This document shows, piece after piece, positions 42,233 to 51,378 of a DNA stretch of 64,000 bases (its first letter is position 1; each line of letters begins with the position of its first letter). The stretch covers positions 4,596,469-4,660,468 of the forward strand of contig NZ_KI912613.1 in the NCBI RefSeq assembly GCF_000519325.1, read 5' to 3'. This DNA is from Patulibacter minatonensis DSM 18081. Lineage in GTDB: Bacteria > Actinomycetota > Thermoleophilia > Solirubrobacterales > Solirubrobacteraceae. The notes beneath the pieces are model-generated. The model saw only the letters and a list, made by a program, of their open reading frames with translations, was not told where the DNA came from and did no database searches. The translations under genes were made by a program, and so were the position numbers.

Positions 42233-42688
42233 CTACGTCCCGGCGAGCTGCCGGCGGACGCCGACGAGCGCCAGGACGGCGTCGGCGGCGTGGCGGCCGG
42301 AGTCCCGGGTGTCGCCCCCGGAGCGCGCGAGCGCCTGCTCCATCGAGTCGACCGTGAGGACGCCGAAGGTGGCGGGGACGCCGGTGGTGATCTGCACCTG
42401 CTGCAGCCCGCGCGCGGCCTCGGCGCAGACGAAGTCGTAGTGGTCCGTCTCCCCGCGGATCACGGCGCCGAGGCAGGCGATGCCGCCGTAGCGGCCGGAC
42501 TCCGCCAGGTACTTCGCGGCCAGCGGCAGCTCGAACGCCCCGGGGACCTCGAAGACGTCGACCGGGTCGGCCGGCTTTCCGGCCTCCTTCGCGGCCTCGG
42601 CGAACGACGCCTGGGCGCCGGTGATCAGCCGGTCGGCGAGCTCGCGGTAGAAGGTGGCCGCGACGATCGCGAAGCGCCCGTCGGTCAT
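42233..42688 (-). CDS. ribH: 6,7-dimethyl-8-ribityllumazine synthase
   Basis: It condenses the ribityl pyrimidine with DHBP in riboflavin synthesis. Conserved blocks are FYRELADRLITGA, VPGAFELPLAAKYLAESGRYGGIACLGAVIRGETDHYDFVC and ITTGVPATFGVLTVDSMEQALARSGG. ATG 42688 overlaps the ribBA stop as ATGA. It is the last gene of ribD-ribE-ribBA-ribH. At 151 residues it is the normal length. Confidence 0.96.
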   Translation of the reverse strand: MTDGRFAIVAATFYRELADRLITGAQASFAEAAKEAGKPADPVDVFEVPGAFELPLAAKYLAESGRYGGIACLGAVIRGETDHYDFVCAEAARGLQQVQITTGVPATFGVLTVDSMEQALARSGGDTRDSGRHAADAVLALVGVRRQLAGT

Positions 42689-44076
42689 CGGACGATCCCG
42701 TCGTCGCCCGGGCCCTCGTGCATCCCGGCCGTGCCGTCCGCGGCGTGGTCCCGGATCTGTTCCTCCCGGAGCATCTCCTCGTCGAGCGGCAGCCCTTGGT
42801 GGTGGAGCGGGTGCTCGCTGGTCCCGACGCCGGCCGTCCCGTCCACCACGCCGCTCAGGATGTGGCCCATCCGGTCGCGCTTGGTGTGCATGTACGTCTC
42901 GTTGTGCTCGTTGGCGCGGTGCTCGATCGGCACCTGCTTGCTGACGGACAGCCCGTAGCCCTCGAGGCCGCGGATCTTCTTCGGGTTGTTCGTCATGATC
43001 GCGATCGACGAGAGCCCGAGGTCGACGAGGATCTGGGCGCCGATGCCGTAGTCCCGCAGGTCGGCGGGCAGGCCGAGCTTGAGGTTGGCGTCGACGGTGT
43101 CGTAGCCCTCCTCCTGCAGCTTGTAGGCGCGGAGCTTGTTCAGGAGGCCGATCCCGCGGCCCTCCTGGGCGAGGTAGAGCAGCACGCCCTGGCCCTGCTC
43201 CTCGATCGTCATCAGCGCCGACTCGAGCTGCTCGCCGCAGTCGCAGCGCATCGAGTGGAAGACGTCGCCCGTCAGGCACTCCGAGTGCACGCGGACGAGC
43301 ACGTCCTCGCGGCCGGCGACGTCGCCCTTCACGAGCGCGACGTGGTGCTTGTCGTCGACCAGCGAGCGGTAGCCGACCGCGGTGAAGGTGCCGAACTGGG
43401 TCGGCAGGTTGATGTCCACGACGCGCTCGATGAGCACGTCGTTCTGCCGGCGGTAGGCGATCAGGTCGGCGACCGTGATCATCTTCAGGCCGTGCTTCTG
43501 CGCGTACGGCACGAGGTCGGCCACACGGGCCATCGTGCCGTCGTCGTTCATGATCTCGCAGATCACGCCGGACGGATGGAGCCCGGCGAGCCGCGCGAGA
43601 TCGACGGACGCCTCGGTGTGCCCCGTGCGCTCGAGGACCCCGCCGCGACGGGCCTTCAGGGGGAAGACGTGGCCGGGCACGACGACGTCGCGCGGACCGG
43701 ACCGCTCGTCGATCGCGACCTCGATGGTGCGGGCGCGGTCCTGGGCGCTGATGCCGGTCGTCACGCCCTCGCGCGCCTCGATGGAGACGGTGAACGCGGT
43801 CTCGAACTGCGCCTCGTTCTTCGCGGCCATCAGGTCGAGGCCGAGCTCCTCGCAGCGCTGCGGCGTCAGGGTCAGGCAGATCAGGCCGCGCGCCTCGCGG
43901 GCCATGAAGTTCACGACCTCCGCGTCGGCGTACTGCGCGGCGCAGACGAGGTCGCCCTCGCTCTCGCGGTCCTCGTCGTCGCAGACGATCACCATCTTCC
44001 CGAGACGGATGTCGGCGATCGCGTCCTCGACGGTGTCGAACGGGTGCCCGGTGGTGCGGGGGGCGGTGTCGCTCAC
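42685..44076 (-). CDS. ribBA: Bifunctional DHBP synthase / GTP cyclohydrolase II
   Basis: The N-terminal RibB half has DDEDRESEGDL, GVTTGISAQDRA and GHTEASVDLARLAG. The C-terminal RibA half has VRVHSECLTGDVFHSMRCDCGEQL (zinc ligands), YLAQEGRGIGLLNKL and a final YMHTKRDRMGH. A 60-residue acidic extension follows at the C-terminus. GTG 44076 overlaps the ribE stop as GTGA. Together with ribD, ribE and ribH it gives a complete riboflavin pathway. Confidence 0.96.
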   Translation of the reverse strand: MSDTAPRTTGHPFDTVEDAIADIRLGKMVIVCDDEDRESEGDLVCAAQYADAEVVNFMAREARGLICLTLTPQRCEELGLDLMAAKNEAQFETAFTVSIEAREGVTTGISAQDRARTIEVAIDERSGPRDVVVPGHVFPLKARRGGVLERTGHTEASVDLARLAGLHPSGVICEIMNDDGTMARVADLVPYAQKHGLKMITVADLIAYRRQNDVLIERVVDINLPTQFGTFTAVGYRSLVDDKHHVALVKGDVAGREDVLVRVHSECLTGDVFHSMRCDCGEQLESALMTIEEQGQGVLLYLAQEGRGIGLLNKLRAYKLQEEGYDTVDANLKLGLPADLRDYGIGAQILVDLGLSSIAIMTNNPKKIRGLEGYGLSVSKQVPIEHRANEHNETYMHTKRDRMGHILSGVVDGTAGVGTSEHPLHHQGLPLDEEMLREEQIRDHAADGTAGMHEGPGDDGIVR

Positions 44077-44711
44077 GAGCGGTCCTTTGCGGAGAGCAGC
44101 TTCTCGACGTGCTTGGCCAGCACGTCGACCTCGAGGTTGACCGGGTCGCCGGGCCCGACGCCGCCGAGCGTGGTGCGCTCCAGCGTCTCGGGGATCAAGG
44201 AGACCTCGATGGCCTCCTCGTCGATCGACGACACCGTCAGCGAGACGCCGTCGATCGTGATCGAGCCCTTCTCGACGACGTAGCGCAGCAGCGCCGGGTC
44301 CTCCGGGGCGATCCGCACGATCCGGGCGAAGCCGTCGGGGCGGGTGCCGACGACCGAGCCGGTCGCGTCGACGTGCCCCTGGACGATGTGGCCGCCGAAC
44401 CGGTCGCCGGCGGCCATGGCCAGCTCGAGGTTGACGCGGCCGCCGACCGTGGCGGCGCGCGACAGGCTCGTGCGCCGCAGGGACTCGTTCATGACGTCCG
44501 CTACGAAGCTCAGCGTCGTCGTGGACGTCCCGTCGGGGCCCGCGACCTCGGCCGACTCGCCGACGGCCGTGAGGCAGCAGCCGTTGACGGCGATCGAGTC
44601 GCCCGGGGAGAGCTCGCCCGCGAGGGCCGTCGACACGCGCAGCCGCACGCCGTCGTCCTGCTCGTCGACGGCCACGACCGTCCCGAGGTCCTGCACGATG
44701 CCGGTGAACAC
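44073..44711 (-). CDS. ribE: Riboflavin synthase, alpha subunit
   Basis: Two tandem lumazine-binding domains: MFTGIVQDLGTV, then GDSIAVNGCCLTAV, and in the second half FGGHIVQGHVDATG and GSITIDGVSLTVSSID. At 212 residues it is the normal trimeric synthase. GTG 44711 follows ribD by 4 nt and the gene overlaps ribBA by 4 nt. Confidence 0.95.
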   Translation of the reverse strand: MFTGIVQDLGTVVAVDEQDDGVRLRVSTALAGELSPGDSIAVNGCCLTAVGESAEVAGPDGTSTTTLSFVADVMNESLRRTSLSRAATVGGRVNLELAMAAGDRFGGHIVQGHVDATGSVVGTRPDGFARIVRIAPEDPALLRYVVEKGSITIDGVSLTVSSIDEEAIEVSLIPETLERTTLGGVGPGDPVNLEVDVLAKHVEKLLSAKDRS

Positions 44712-44715
44712 GGTC

Positions 44716-45840
44716 TCACCACTCCTTGAGGCGGGCGATGGTCAGGAGGTCGTCCCCCACCGTCCGCCGGGTCAGCTCCACGGGGCGGGCGGCGTCCGCG
44801 ATCCGTTCGACGCCCTCGCCCCCGATCAGTCCTGGGGCCTGCTTGCCGCCGAGCAGGAGCGGGGCGACGAACATGCGCAGCTCGTCGATCTCCCCCGCGT
44901 CGAAGAACGCGCCGGCGAGGTGCGAGCCGCCCTCGAGCATCAGGGAGGTGACGCCGCGCTGGCCGAGCTCGGCCAGCGCCGAGCGGACGCGGGAGTGCTC
45001 GTTCTGTCCGGAGACGACGACGACCTCGACCCCGGAGGCCGTCAGCGCGTCGACGGCCGAGCGGGACGCGGCGCGGCTCGTGATCACGGTGACGGGGGCC
45101 TCGTCGACGGACGCCACGAGCCGGCCGTCGAGCGGCAGGCGGGCCTCCGAGTCGAAGACGACCCGGCGCGGCTGCTGCCCGGCGTCGGGGACGCGGGCCG
45201 TCAGCTGCGGGTCGTCGGCCAGCGCGGTGCCGATCCCGACGACCACCGCGTCGACCTCGGCCCGCCAGCCGTGGGTCAGCTCGCGCGACGGGCCCGACGA
45301 GATCCAGCGCGAGTCGCCCGAGTGGGTCGCCAGGCGCCCGTCGAGGCTCGTCGCCGTCTTCATCATCACCCACGGCAGCCCGGTGCGGGCGTGCTTGCGG
45401 AAGGCCTGGTTCTGCAGCCGCGCGCGGCGGCCGACGTCGGAGTCCGCGGCCGCGCTCGCGACCTCGACGCCCTCGTCGCGCAGGATCCCGAGGCCCCGGC
45501 CGGCGGCCTTGACCGACGGGTCGTCGGCCGCCACCACGACGCGACCGAGCCCGGCCGCGAGGATCGCGTCGGTGCACGGCGGGGTGCGGCCCTGATGGCA
45601 GCACGGCTCGAGCGAGACGTGGATCGTCGCGCCGGAGAGGTCCTCCCCCGCGCAGGCGGCGATCGCCGCGACCTCGGCGTGCGGACCACCGAGCTCGGCG
45701 TGCCAGCCCTCGCCGACCACCCGCCCGTCGCGGGAGACGACGGCGCCCACCAGTGGGTTCGGGCTCACGTGACGCCGGCCGCGCTCGGCGAGCTCCACCG
45801 CCCGCTCCAGCAGGGCCACGTCTCGGGCATCGATCGTCAT
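44716..45840 (-). CDS. ribD: Bifunctional diaminohydroxyphosphoribosylaminopyrimidine deaminase / reductase
   Basis: The N-terminal deaminase has HAE at H54-E56 and PCCHQGRTPPC (C80, C89) as zinc site. The C-terminal half is the DHFR-like reductase (VMMKTATSLDGRLATHSGDSRWIS, LMLEGGSHLAGAFF). At 374 residues it is the usual length. ATG 45840 has GGAG about 8 nt upstream and TATCCT at 11 nt. The 82-nt gap above it is too short for, and does not contain, an FMN riboswitch. Confidence 0.95.
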   Translation of the reverse strand: MTIDARDVALLERAVELAERGRRHVSPNPLVGAVVSRDGRVVGEGWHAELGGPHAEVAAIAACAGEDLSGATIHVSLEPCCHQGRTPPCTDAILAAGLGRVVVAADDPSVKAAGRGLGILRDEGVEVASAAADSDVGRRARLQNQAFRKHARTGLPWVMMKTATSLDGRLATHSGDSRWISSGPSRELTHGWRAEVDAVVVGIGTALADDPQLTARVPDAGQQPRRVVFDSEARLPLDGRLVASVDEAPVTVITSRAASRSAVDALTASGVEVVVVSGQNEHSRVRSALAELGQRGVTSLMLEGGSHLAGAFFDAGEIDELRMFVAPLLLGGKQAPGLIGGEGVERIADAARPVELTRRTVGDDLLTIARLKEW

Positions 45841-45922
45841 CCGTGCTCCGGAGGATAGTGCTGCCGCTCCGGGTTCCCCTGTACGCCTGGGATGACGAGT
45901 CGGACCGCGGTCCGGCGACCGC

Positions 45923-47638
45923 TCAGGCGGATGCGCACTTGCCGCCGGTGAGCCGGTAGACCTTCATGATCGCCCCCGGGCGCTCGTACGCCCCCGGGTA
46001 GTAGTCGAACGACCAGTCGAAGTCGAACTTCACCGGGTCCGCGCCCTTCTTGTACGGCGAGGACTCGAAGACGAGCTTGCCGACCTTGTCGAGCTTCTCG
46101 TAGTACTGGATGGCCCGCGGGACCTCCTCGGGCTCCGCCTCGGCGCGCCCGCGCTGGGTGGACCCGGTGATCACCCAGCAGTAGCCGCCCGCGGTGTACC
46201 GCTCGATCAGGCGCGGGTCGAGCGACCGGACGTAGTTCTCGAGGAAGACGGAGACGCCGCCCTTGACGGGCTTCCCGGTCCGGAGGTCCCACGGCGAGCG
46301 GCTCGTCGGGTAACGCGACCAGCGCGTGCCGTCGTCCCGGGCGTTGACCGAGTCGAGGTCCGACAGCCAGCTCGCGGGGACGACCGGCTCGAGGACGATC
46401 TTCTCGTTCGCCCGGATGTTCTTGACCATCCAGTCGCGCGTCTCGTTGCGCGTGTCCTCCCGGGCCAGCACACGCGCGACGTGGACGCTCGAGAACAGCC
46501 CCTGACCGCACAGGACGAGGCCGACCACCACGAGGGCGGCCGGTTGCCAGCGCGGTCTGCGGAACTCGACGAGCTCGACCAGCCGGGTCCCCGCGTAGCC
46601 GGCCAGCAGCGCGAGCGCCGGGTAGACCGGGAGCAGCCAGCGGGCGAAGAAGCGCCCCTGGATGCTCATGAACAGCAGGAAGAAGACGACCGTCGGGACG
46701 AGCATGAACCAGACCCGGCGGTCGTCCCGCCAGAGCGGGAAGAGCGCGCCGACCGCGGCGACCGACGGGATGATCCCGAGCCCCCAGGTCAAGGTCCAGA
46801 CGTAGAAGCCGACGCCGCCCCCACGGGTGGAGCCGAGCTTCGTCGTCGTCTCGCCGCCCGCCGCCGAGCTCTGGTGGGCGATGCCGAACCAGAAGTCGTC
46901 GAAGTTCAGGAGCGCGTAGGGGTTGGCGGCGACGAAGCCGACGGCGAAGGCCACGAACGCCAGCATCGTGCCGCGGACCGCCGGGACCCGTCCGTCGGGC
47001 TGCGCCGCCTGGATCACGGCGCCGATCAGCACGGGCAGGAGGACGATGCCGCCGGTGTACTTCAGCGCCGCGGCGAGCCCGACCGCCAGACCGGCGATCA
47101 GGTAGTCGCGGTCCCGTCCGTATCGCAGCACCCCCGCGGACGCCCAGAGCCCGAGGGCGACGGGGGCGACGGTGGGCGCGTCGTTCAGCGCGAGGTGCCC
47201 GTAGAAGACGGGGAGGAACGCGACCGAGAGCAGCCCGGCGGCGAAGATGCCCGTCCGCCGGTCGAGCAGCCGCACGCCGGCGAGGTAGACGAGCCAGACC
47301 GACGTGACGCCGATCAGCGCGGAGACGACGCGCCCGACGACGTAGACGCTGCCGGGGTCGTTCGCGAACGCCGACCAGACCGAGTCCGCTCCGCCGAACC
47401 GCAGGCGCAGTCCGATGTGCGTGGCGTAGGTGAACCCCGGCGGGTTGATGAAGTAGTGCGGGTCGAGGTCGCCCCGGAACATCCCGACCGCCTGGGGCAG
47501 GAAGTGCGAGCTCTCGTCGGCGTTGTACGCGTACGGCAGCCCCGACCGGATGCCCCACAGGCGCAGGACGAGCCCGGCGAGCACCAGCACGCCCACCGCG
47601 ATGCCCCACCGCAGCCGATCGGGGGCCGGGAGCCTCAT
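45923..47638 (-). CDS. GT39-type (PMT-like) membrane glycosyltransferase
   Basis: A multi-spanning GT-C protein of 571 residues with about ten hydrophobic helices. The first outer loop holds the conserved acidic pair in PYAYNADESSHFLPQ (D41, E42). LALNDAPTVAPVALGLWA and LAAALKYTGGIVLLPVL resemble PMT/ArnT family loops. It uses lipid-linked sugars as donors. The C-terminal 170 residues are extracytoplasmic and soluble. It follows the next gene after 4 nt. Confidence 0.85.
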   Translation of the reverse strand: MRLPAPDRLRWGIAVGVLVLAGLVLRLWGIRSGLPYAYNADESSHFLPQAVGMFRGDLDPHYFINPPGFTYATHIGLRLRFGGADSVWSAFANDPGSVYVVGRVVSALIGVTSVWLVYLAGVRLLDRRTGIFAAGLLSVAFLPVFYGHLALNDAPTVAPVALGLWASAGVLRYGRDRDYLIAGLAVGLAAALKYTGGIVLLPVLIGAVIQAAQPDGRVPAVRGTMLAFVAFAVGFVAANPYALLNFDDFWFGIAHQSSAAGGETTTKLGSTRGGGVGFYVWTLTWGLGIIPSVAAVGALFPLWRDDRRVWFMLVPTVVFFLLFMSIQGRFFARWLLPVYPALALLAGYAGTRLVELVEFRRPRWQPAALVVVGLVLCGQGLFSSVHVARVLAREDTRNETRDWMVKNIRANEKIVLEPVVPASWLSDLDSVNARDDGTRWSRYPTSRSPWDLRTGKPVKGGVSVFLENYVRSLDPRLIERYTAGGYCWVITGSTQRGRAEAEPEEVPRAIQYYEKLDKVGKLVFESSPYKKGADPVKFDFDWSFDYYPGAYERPGAIMKVYRLTGGKCASA

Positions 47639-47642
47639 GCGC

Positions 47643-49343
47643 TCAGGGTCGGCACGAGGCGTAGACGGCGTAGTGGGTGCTCGTGGCGATGCGCCGGAAG
47701 CCGGCGGGCGGGATCACGTCGAAGGCGCGGTCGTCGCCGACGAACACGTAGCCCTGTCGGACGAGGGCCAGGCGGGACGTCGGCAGCAGTGCGACGCCGC
47801 GGGTGACGGTCGGCGTCGGGTTCGGCACGGTGGTCTTCAGGACGTCGCCGCGGGAGTCCCGCTTCGGCGTCCCGTTCGGACCCTTGACCGTGACGTAGAG
47901 GAGCCTGCCGTCGGGTCCGCGGAGCCCCTCGGCGTCGGGGACGGCCTTGCGGGCGACGCGGCGGTCCGGGCTGCCGTACCCCGTGACGTCGGTGTCGAAG
48001 AGCGCCGGCTTGAGCATCGAGCGCGGGAGCACCTCGGCGTTGCCGGCGTCGAGGATCCAGCGCGAGTCGGGGACGAGCTTGTGGTTCGGCGTCCACAGCG
48101 GCCCGCACTTCAGCGCAGCCCGGACCTGGGGCTCGTCGAGCACCCGCACGAGGTCCTTGTGGGCGTCCCCGCGGAACTTCAGGTCGTTGGCCAGCGAGTT
48201 CGGCTGCAGGTTGACCGCGCCGACGACGACCACGCCGATGCCGCCGAGCAGGGACGCGCGGGCCCACCACGTCCGGACCCGGCCCTCGGGCATCAGGGTC
48301 CAGCCGACGAGCAGGACCGCGGCGAAGATCAGCAGCAGGGCGGCCGGCACCAGCAGGTAGCGGTCGATGACCGAGAAGCCGCCGAAGCCGAGGAGGAAGA
48401 ACGTACCGATGCCGGCGACGAACAGGACGAGCGGCATCGTCGCGCGGTACGGCACGATCCAGAGCGTCGTCAGCAGGCCGACGAGGCCCGCGACGAAGAG
48501 CGGCAGACCGTCGATGCCGCGGAGGAACGAGATCGTCGTGAACGGGATCGCGAGCGGGCTCTGCGTGCGCCCCAGCTCCTCGGCCAGCCCGGACGTGTAC
48601 GTCTGCGAGAACAGCGGGTTGCCGGTGACGACGGTGTCCGTCGCGAGCCACAGCCCGGTGGCGACGCACCCGAGCGCGAGCCACGTGATGCCGCGGCGGG
48701 TGAGGACGCGCGAGAGGCCCTCGCGGAGGGCGATCCGGCCGTCCCGCAGGACGTGGGCGCCGTCCCAGGCCATCCAGAGCCCGTAGAGCCCGCAGAGCAC
48801 CCAGGCCTCCGGCCGGAGCGTGCCCGCGAGGGTGAGCAGCAGCATCGTGGGCCAGCCGCGGCGCCGGCGGCGCGTCTCGAGCACCGCCGCCCACAGCACG
48901 AGCGCCATGTAGGTGACGTCGAGGTAGCCGCGCACCGCCAGCAGGATCAGGTCCCAGTTGGCGACGAGGAGGACCCCGGCGACGAGGCCGACCCAGCGGT
49001 TGAAGGCGAGCTTCGCCAGCTGGTACATGCCGGCCCCGAGCGCGGCGACGGAGGCCATCGCGCAGAACACGACGACGCGGTCGGCGCCCTGCCCGAACGG
49101 GGTCAGGAACATCGAGAAGAGGATCGCCAGCGGGTGCTCGGTCGGCGCGCGGAACGCGTCGAAGACCGGCTTCTGCCCGTCCCAGATCTCCCGGGCCCAG
49201 AGCAGCGAGTAGTAGCTGTCGTAGTTCGGGTAGGTCGGGTAGACCAGGAACAGCGTCAGCAGGCCCGCGCACAAGAGGCCGAAGGCGATCCAGGGCAGGC
49301 GGGAGCTCGGGCCGCTGCGGTGCGTGTCTTCCGGTCCTTCCAA
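47643..49343 (-). CDS. GT-C-type multi-spanning membrane glycosyltransferase
   Basis: A second GT39-like membrane enzyme of 566 residues. An early loop carries YPTYPNYDSYYSLLWAREIWDGQKPVFDAFRAPTEHP with candidate catalytic Asp. About eleven hydrophobic helices follow, then a soluble C-terminal region of about 170 residues. The only start with coding support is TTG 49343; TAGACT lies 12 nt upstream. It is likely co-transcribed with the downstream GT39 gene and divergent from the GT2 gene. Confidence 0.82.
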   Translation of the reverse strand: MEGPEDTHRSGPSSRLPWIAFGLLCAGLLTLFLVYPTYPNYDSYYSLLWAREIWDGQKPVFDAFRAPTEHPLAILFSMFLTPFGQGADRVVVFCAMASVAALGAGMYQLAKLAFNRWVGLVAGVLLVANWDLILLAVRGYLDVTYMALVLWAAVLETRRRRRGWPTMLLLTLAGTLRPEAWVLCGLYGLWMAWDGAHVLRDGRIALREGLSRVLTRRGITWLALGCVATGLWLATDTVVTGNPLFSQTYTSGLAEELGRTQSPLAIPFTTISFLRGIDGLPLFVAGLVGLLTTLWIVPYRATMPLVLFVAGIGTFFLLGFGGFSVIDRYLLVPAALLLIFAAVLLVGWTLMPEGRVRTWWARASLLGGIGVVVVGAVNLQPNSLANDLKFRGDAHKDLVRVLDEPQVRAALKCGPLWTPNHKLVPDSRWILDAGNAEVLPRSMLKPALFDTDVTGYGSPDRRVARKAVPDAEGLRGPDGRLLYVTVKGPNGTPKRDSRGDVLKTTVPNPTPTVTRGVALLPTSRLALVRQGYVFVGDDRAFDVIPPAGFRRIATSTHYAVYASCRP

Positions 49344-49608
49344 GATGCGTCGGCGAGTCTACGGGACCTCGCGGGGACGGGACCTCGCCTCCCCTCCGGC
49401 GACCCGGGCGTCGGGCCCTCCGCCGCCTCTGGAATACTCCTGCGGTTCCACGGCATCGACCGATGCTCGTGCCCGCGCCGCTGATCCGGATCACGCGGCG
49501 CGCAGAGGAGGGGCGGGCCGATGGGCACCGCCCCGATCTCGCCGCGGGCCGTGCTGACGTGCACGCCCGCGGCACCGACCTGATCGTCCAACGACGCGCT
49601 GAGCCCCA
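49344..49608. other. 265-nt intergenic gap between divergent glycosyltransferase genes
   Basis: Apart from TAGACT serving the minus-strand gene, I see no clear promoter for the plus-strand GT2. The stretch TGGAATACTCC near 49429-49439 is the only A/T-rich candidate. No tRNA-like or repeat structure is visible. Confidence 0.4.
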
Positions 49609-50667
49609 ATGAAGCTGATCATCCAGATCCCCTGTTTCAACGAGGAGGAGACGCTCCCCACGACGCTCGCCGACCTGCCTCGCGAGGTCGAGGGCTTCGA
49701 CCAGGTCGAGTGGCTCGTCATCGACGACGGGTCGGTGGACAAGACGCTGCAGGTCGCCCGCGACCACGGCGTCGACCACATCGTCAAGCTCACGAACAAC
49801 AAGGGCCTCGCGGCGGGCTTCCAGGCCGGGCTCGACGCCTGCCTGAAGCTCGGCGCCGACGTCATCGTGAACACCGACGCCGACAACCAGTACGACGCGT
49901 CGTTCATCCCGGCGCTCGTGGCCCCGGTCCTCGCCGGCGAGGCGGACATGGTGGTCGGGGACCGCGAGGTCCACAAGATCGAGCACTTCTCGCCGCTGAA
50001 GGTGCGGCTGCAGAAGCTCGGGTCGGCCGTCGTCCGCCGTGCGTCGGAGACCGAGATCGCCGATGCGACGTCCGGGTTCCGCGCCTACAACCGCGAGGCC
50101 GCGATCCAGCTCGCCGTCGTCTCGCGCTTCACGTACACGCTCGAGTCGCTGATCCAGGCCGGCAAGCTGCTGGTCGCGACGAAGCACGTCCCCGTCTCCA
50201 CGAACGAGAAGCTCCGCGAATCGCGGCTCTTCCCGTCGATGTGGTCCTACGTGCGGCGCAACACCGTGTCGATCTTCCGGATCTACGCGCAGTACGAGCC
50301 CATGCGCGTGTTCATGAGCATGGCCGTGGTCCTGTTCCTGCTCGCCTGCATCCCGTGGCTGCGGTTCTTCGTCGCCTGGGTCCAGAGCGACGGTGCCGGC
50401 CACGTGCAGTCCCTGATCTTCGGCGGCGTGCTGTTCACGGCCGCCGTGATGGTCGCCGCGCTGGCGGTGATGGGCGACCTGCTGCACGGGCAGCGGATCC
50501 TCACCCAGCGCGTGTTCGAGCGCGTCAGGCGCATCGAGCTGCAGCTCGGCGTCCCGCCGAGCCACTACGAGCCGGGCGCGAAGCCGACCGGCCAGAGCCC
50601 CACGACCGGCGCGCACGCCGCGCCGCCGGTGACCGACGAGACCGACGCGGAGACGACGCCCCGATGA
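49609..50667 (+). CDS. Glycosyltransferase family 2 protein with C-terminal membrane helices
   Basis: A polyprenyl-phosphate sugar transferase of DPM1/GtrB type. The GT-A core has IQIPCFNEEETLPTTL, DDGS (D39, D40) and the DAD box at 90-92 (NTDADNQYD). Residues 225-245 and 260-285 are two membrane helices. The likely product is a polyprenyl-phosphate sugar for the GT-C enzymes next door. ATG 49609 starts the plus-strand run; its stop overlaps the methyltransferase start. Confidence 0.9.
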   Translation: MKLIIQIPCFNEEETLPTTLADLPREVEGFDQVEWLVIDDGSVDKTLQVARDHGVDHIVKLTNNKGLAAGFQAGLDACLKLGADVIVNTDADNQYDASFIPALVAPVLAGEADMVVGDREVHKIEHFSPLKVRLQKLGSAVVRRASETEIADATSGFRAYNREAAIQLAVVSRFTYTLESLIQAGKLLVATKHVPVSTNEKLRESRLFPSMWSYVRRNTVSIFRIYAQYEPMRVFMSMAVVLFLLACIPWLRFFVAWVQSDGAGHVQSLIFGGVLFTAAVMVAALAVMGDLLHGQRILTQRVFERVRRIELQLGVPPSHYEPGAKPTGQSPTTGAHAAPPVTDETDAETTPR

Positions 50668-51350
50668 GCACCCCCAGCCAGCCCACCGGTACCCCGGGCC
50701 CCTCCGGCTCCGGCGGCAACCCGCTGATCGTCACGACGAACGACGACGGCGTCATCACCGGCAACACGTACGACAAGTACAACACGACGAACCCCGTGGC
50801 CAAGCGGCTGCAGGCCGGGTTCGAGCGGCAGCTCGAGGAGCTCTTCGTCCGCGCCGACGCGCAGTCGCTGCTGGACGTCGGCTGTGGCGAGGGCGTCCTC
50901 GTCCACCAGTGGGCGCAGCGCCTGGGCGACAAGCGCGTCGTCGGGATCGACCTCGAGGAGGACTCGATCCAGGCCGGCTGGGCGCAGCGTCAGGCACCGA
51001 ACCTCGACTACCGCATCATGCGCGCCGAGAACCTGCCGTTCGAGAAGGACGAGTTCGACGTCGCCTCGGCGATCGAGGTCCTCGAGCACGTGCCGGACCC
51101 GGAGCACACGGTCGCCGAGATGGCGCGCGTGGCGAAGCGCTGGCTGCTCGTGTCCGTCCCCCGCGAGCCGATCTGGCGCGCGGTGAACATGGCGCGCGGC
51201 GCGTACATCAAGGACCTCGGCAACACCCCGGGCCACCTGAACCACTGGTCGACCCGCTCGTTCAAGAAGCTGCTCTCCCAGCACGGCGAGGTCGTCGAGA
51301 CCCGGCAGCCGTTCCCGTGGACGCAGCTCCTCGTCCGCGTCGGCGACTGA
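50664..51350 (+). CDS. Class I SAM-dependent methyltransferase
   Basis: Motif I SLLDVGCGEGVLVHQW at residues 68-83, IDLEEDSIQAGWAQ, and the post-II block FDVASAIEVLEHVPDPEHTV identify a UbiE/methyltransferase-11 protein. The first 30 residues are Pro/Gly/Thr-rich. ATG 50664 overlaps the GT2 stop as ATGA. The target is probably a sugar or lipid of the surface glycan, inferred from the neighbours. Confidence 0.88.
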   Translation: MSTPSQPTGTPGPSGSGGNPLIVTTNDDGVITGNTYDKYNTTNPVAKRLQAGFERQLEELFVRADAQSLLDVGCGEGVLVHQWAQRLGDKRVVGIDLEEDSIQAGWAQRQAPNLDYRIMRAENLPFEKDEFDVASAIEVLEHVPDPEHTVAEMARVAKRWLLVSVPREPIWRAVNMARGAYIKDLGNTPGHLNHWSTRSFKKLLSQHGEVVETRQPFPWTQLLVRVGD

Positions 51351-51378
51351 CCTTGCGGCACGGCGGGGCGGGACGGTC

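Noticed and set aside
45841-45922. FMN riboswitch before ribD
   Set aside because: The gap is too short and the conserved RFN strings are absent.
49520-49582. A 20-codon open frame upstream of the GT2 gene as a leader peptide
   Set aside because: It has no ribosome site and an unremarkable composition. Frames of this length are expected by chance in GC-rich DNA.
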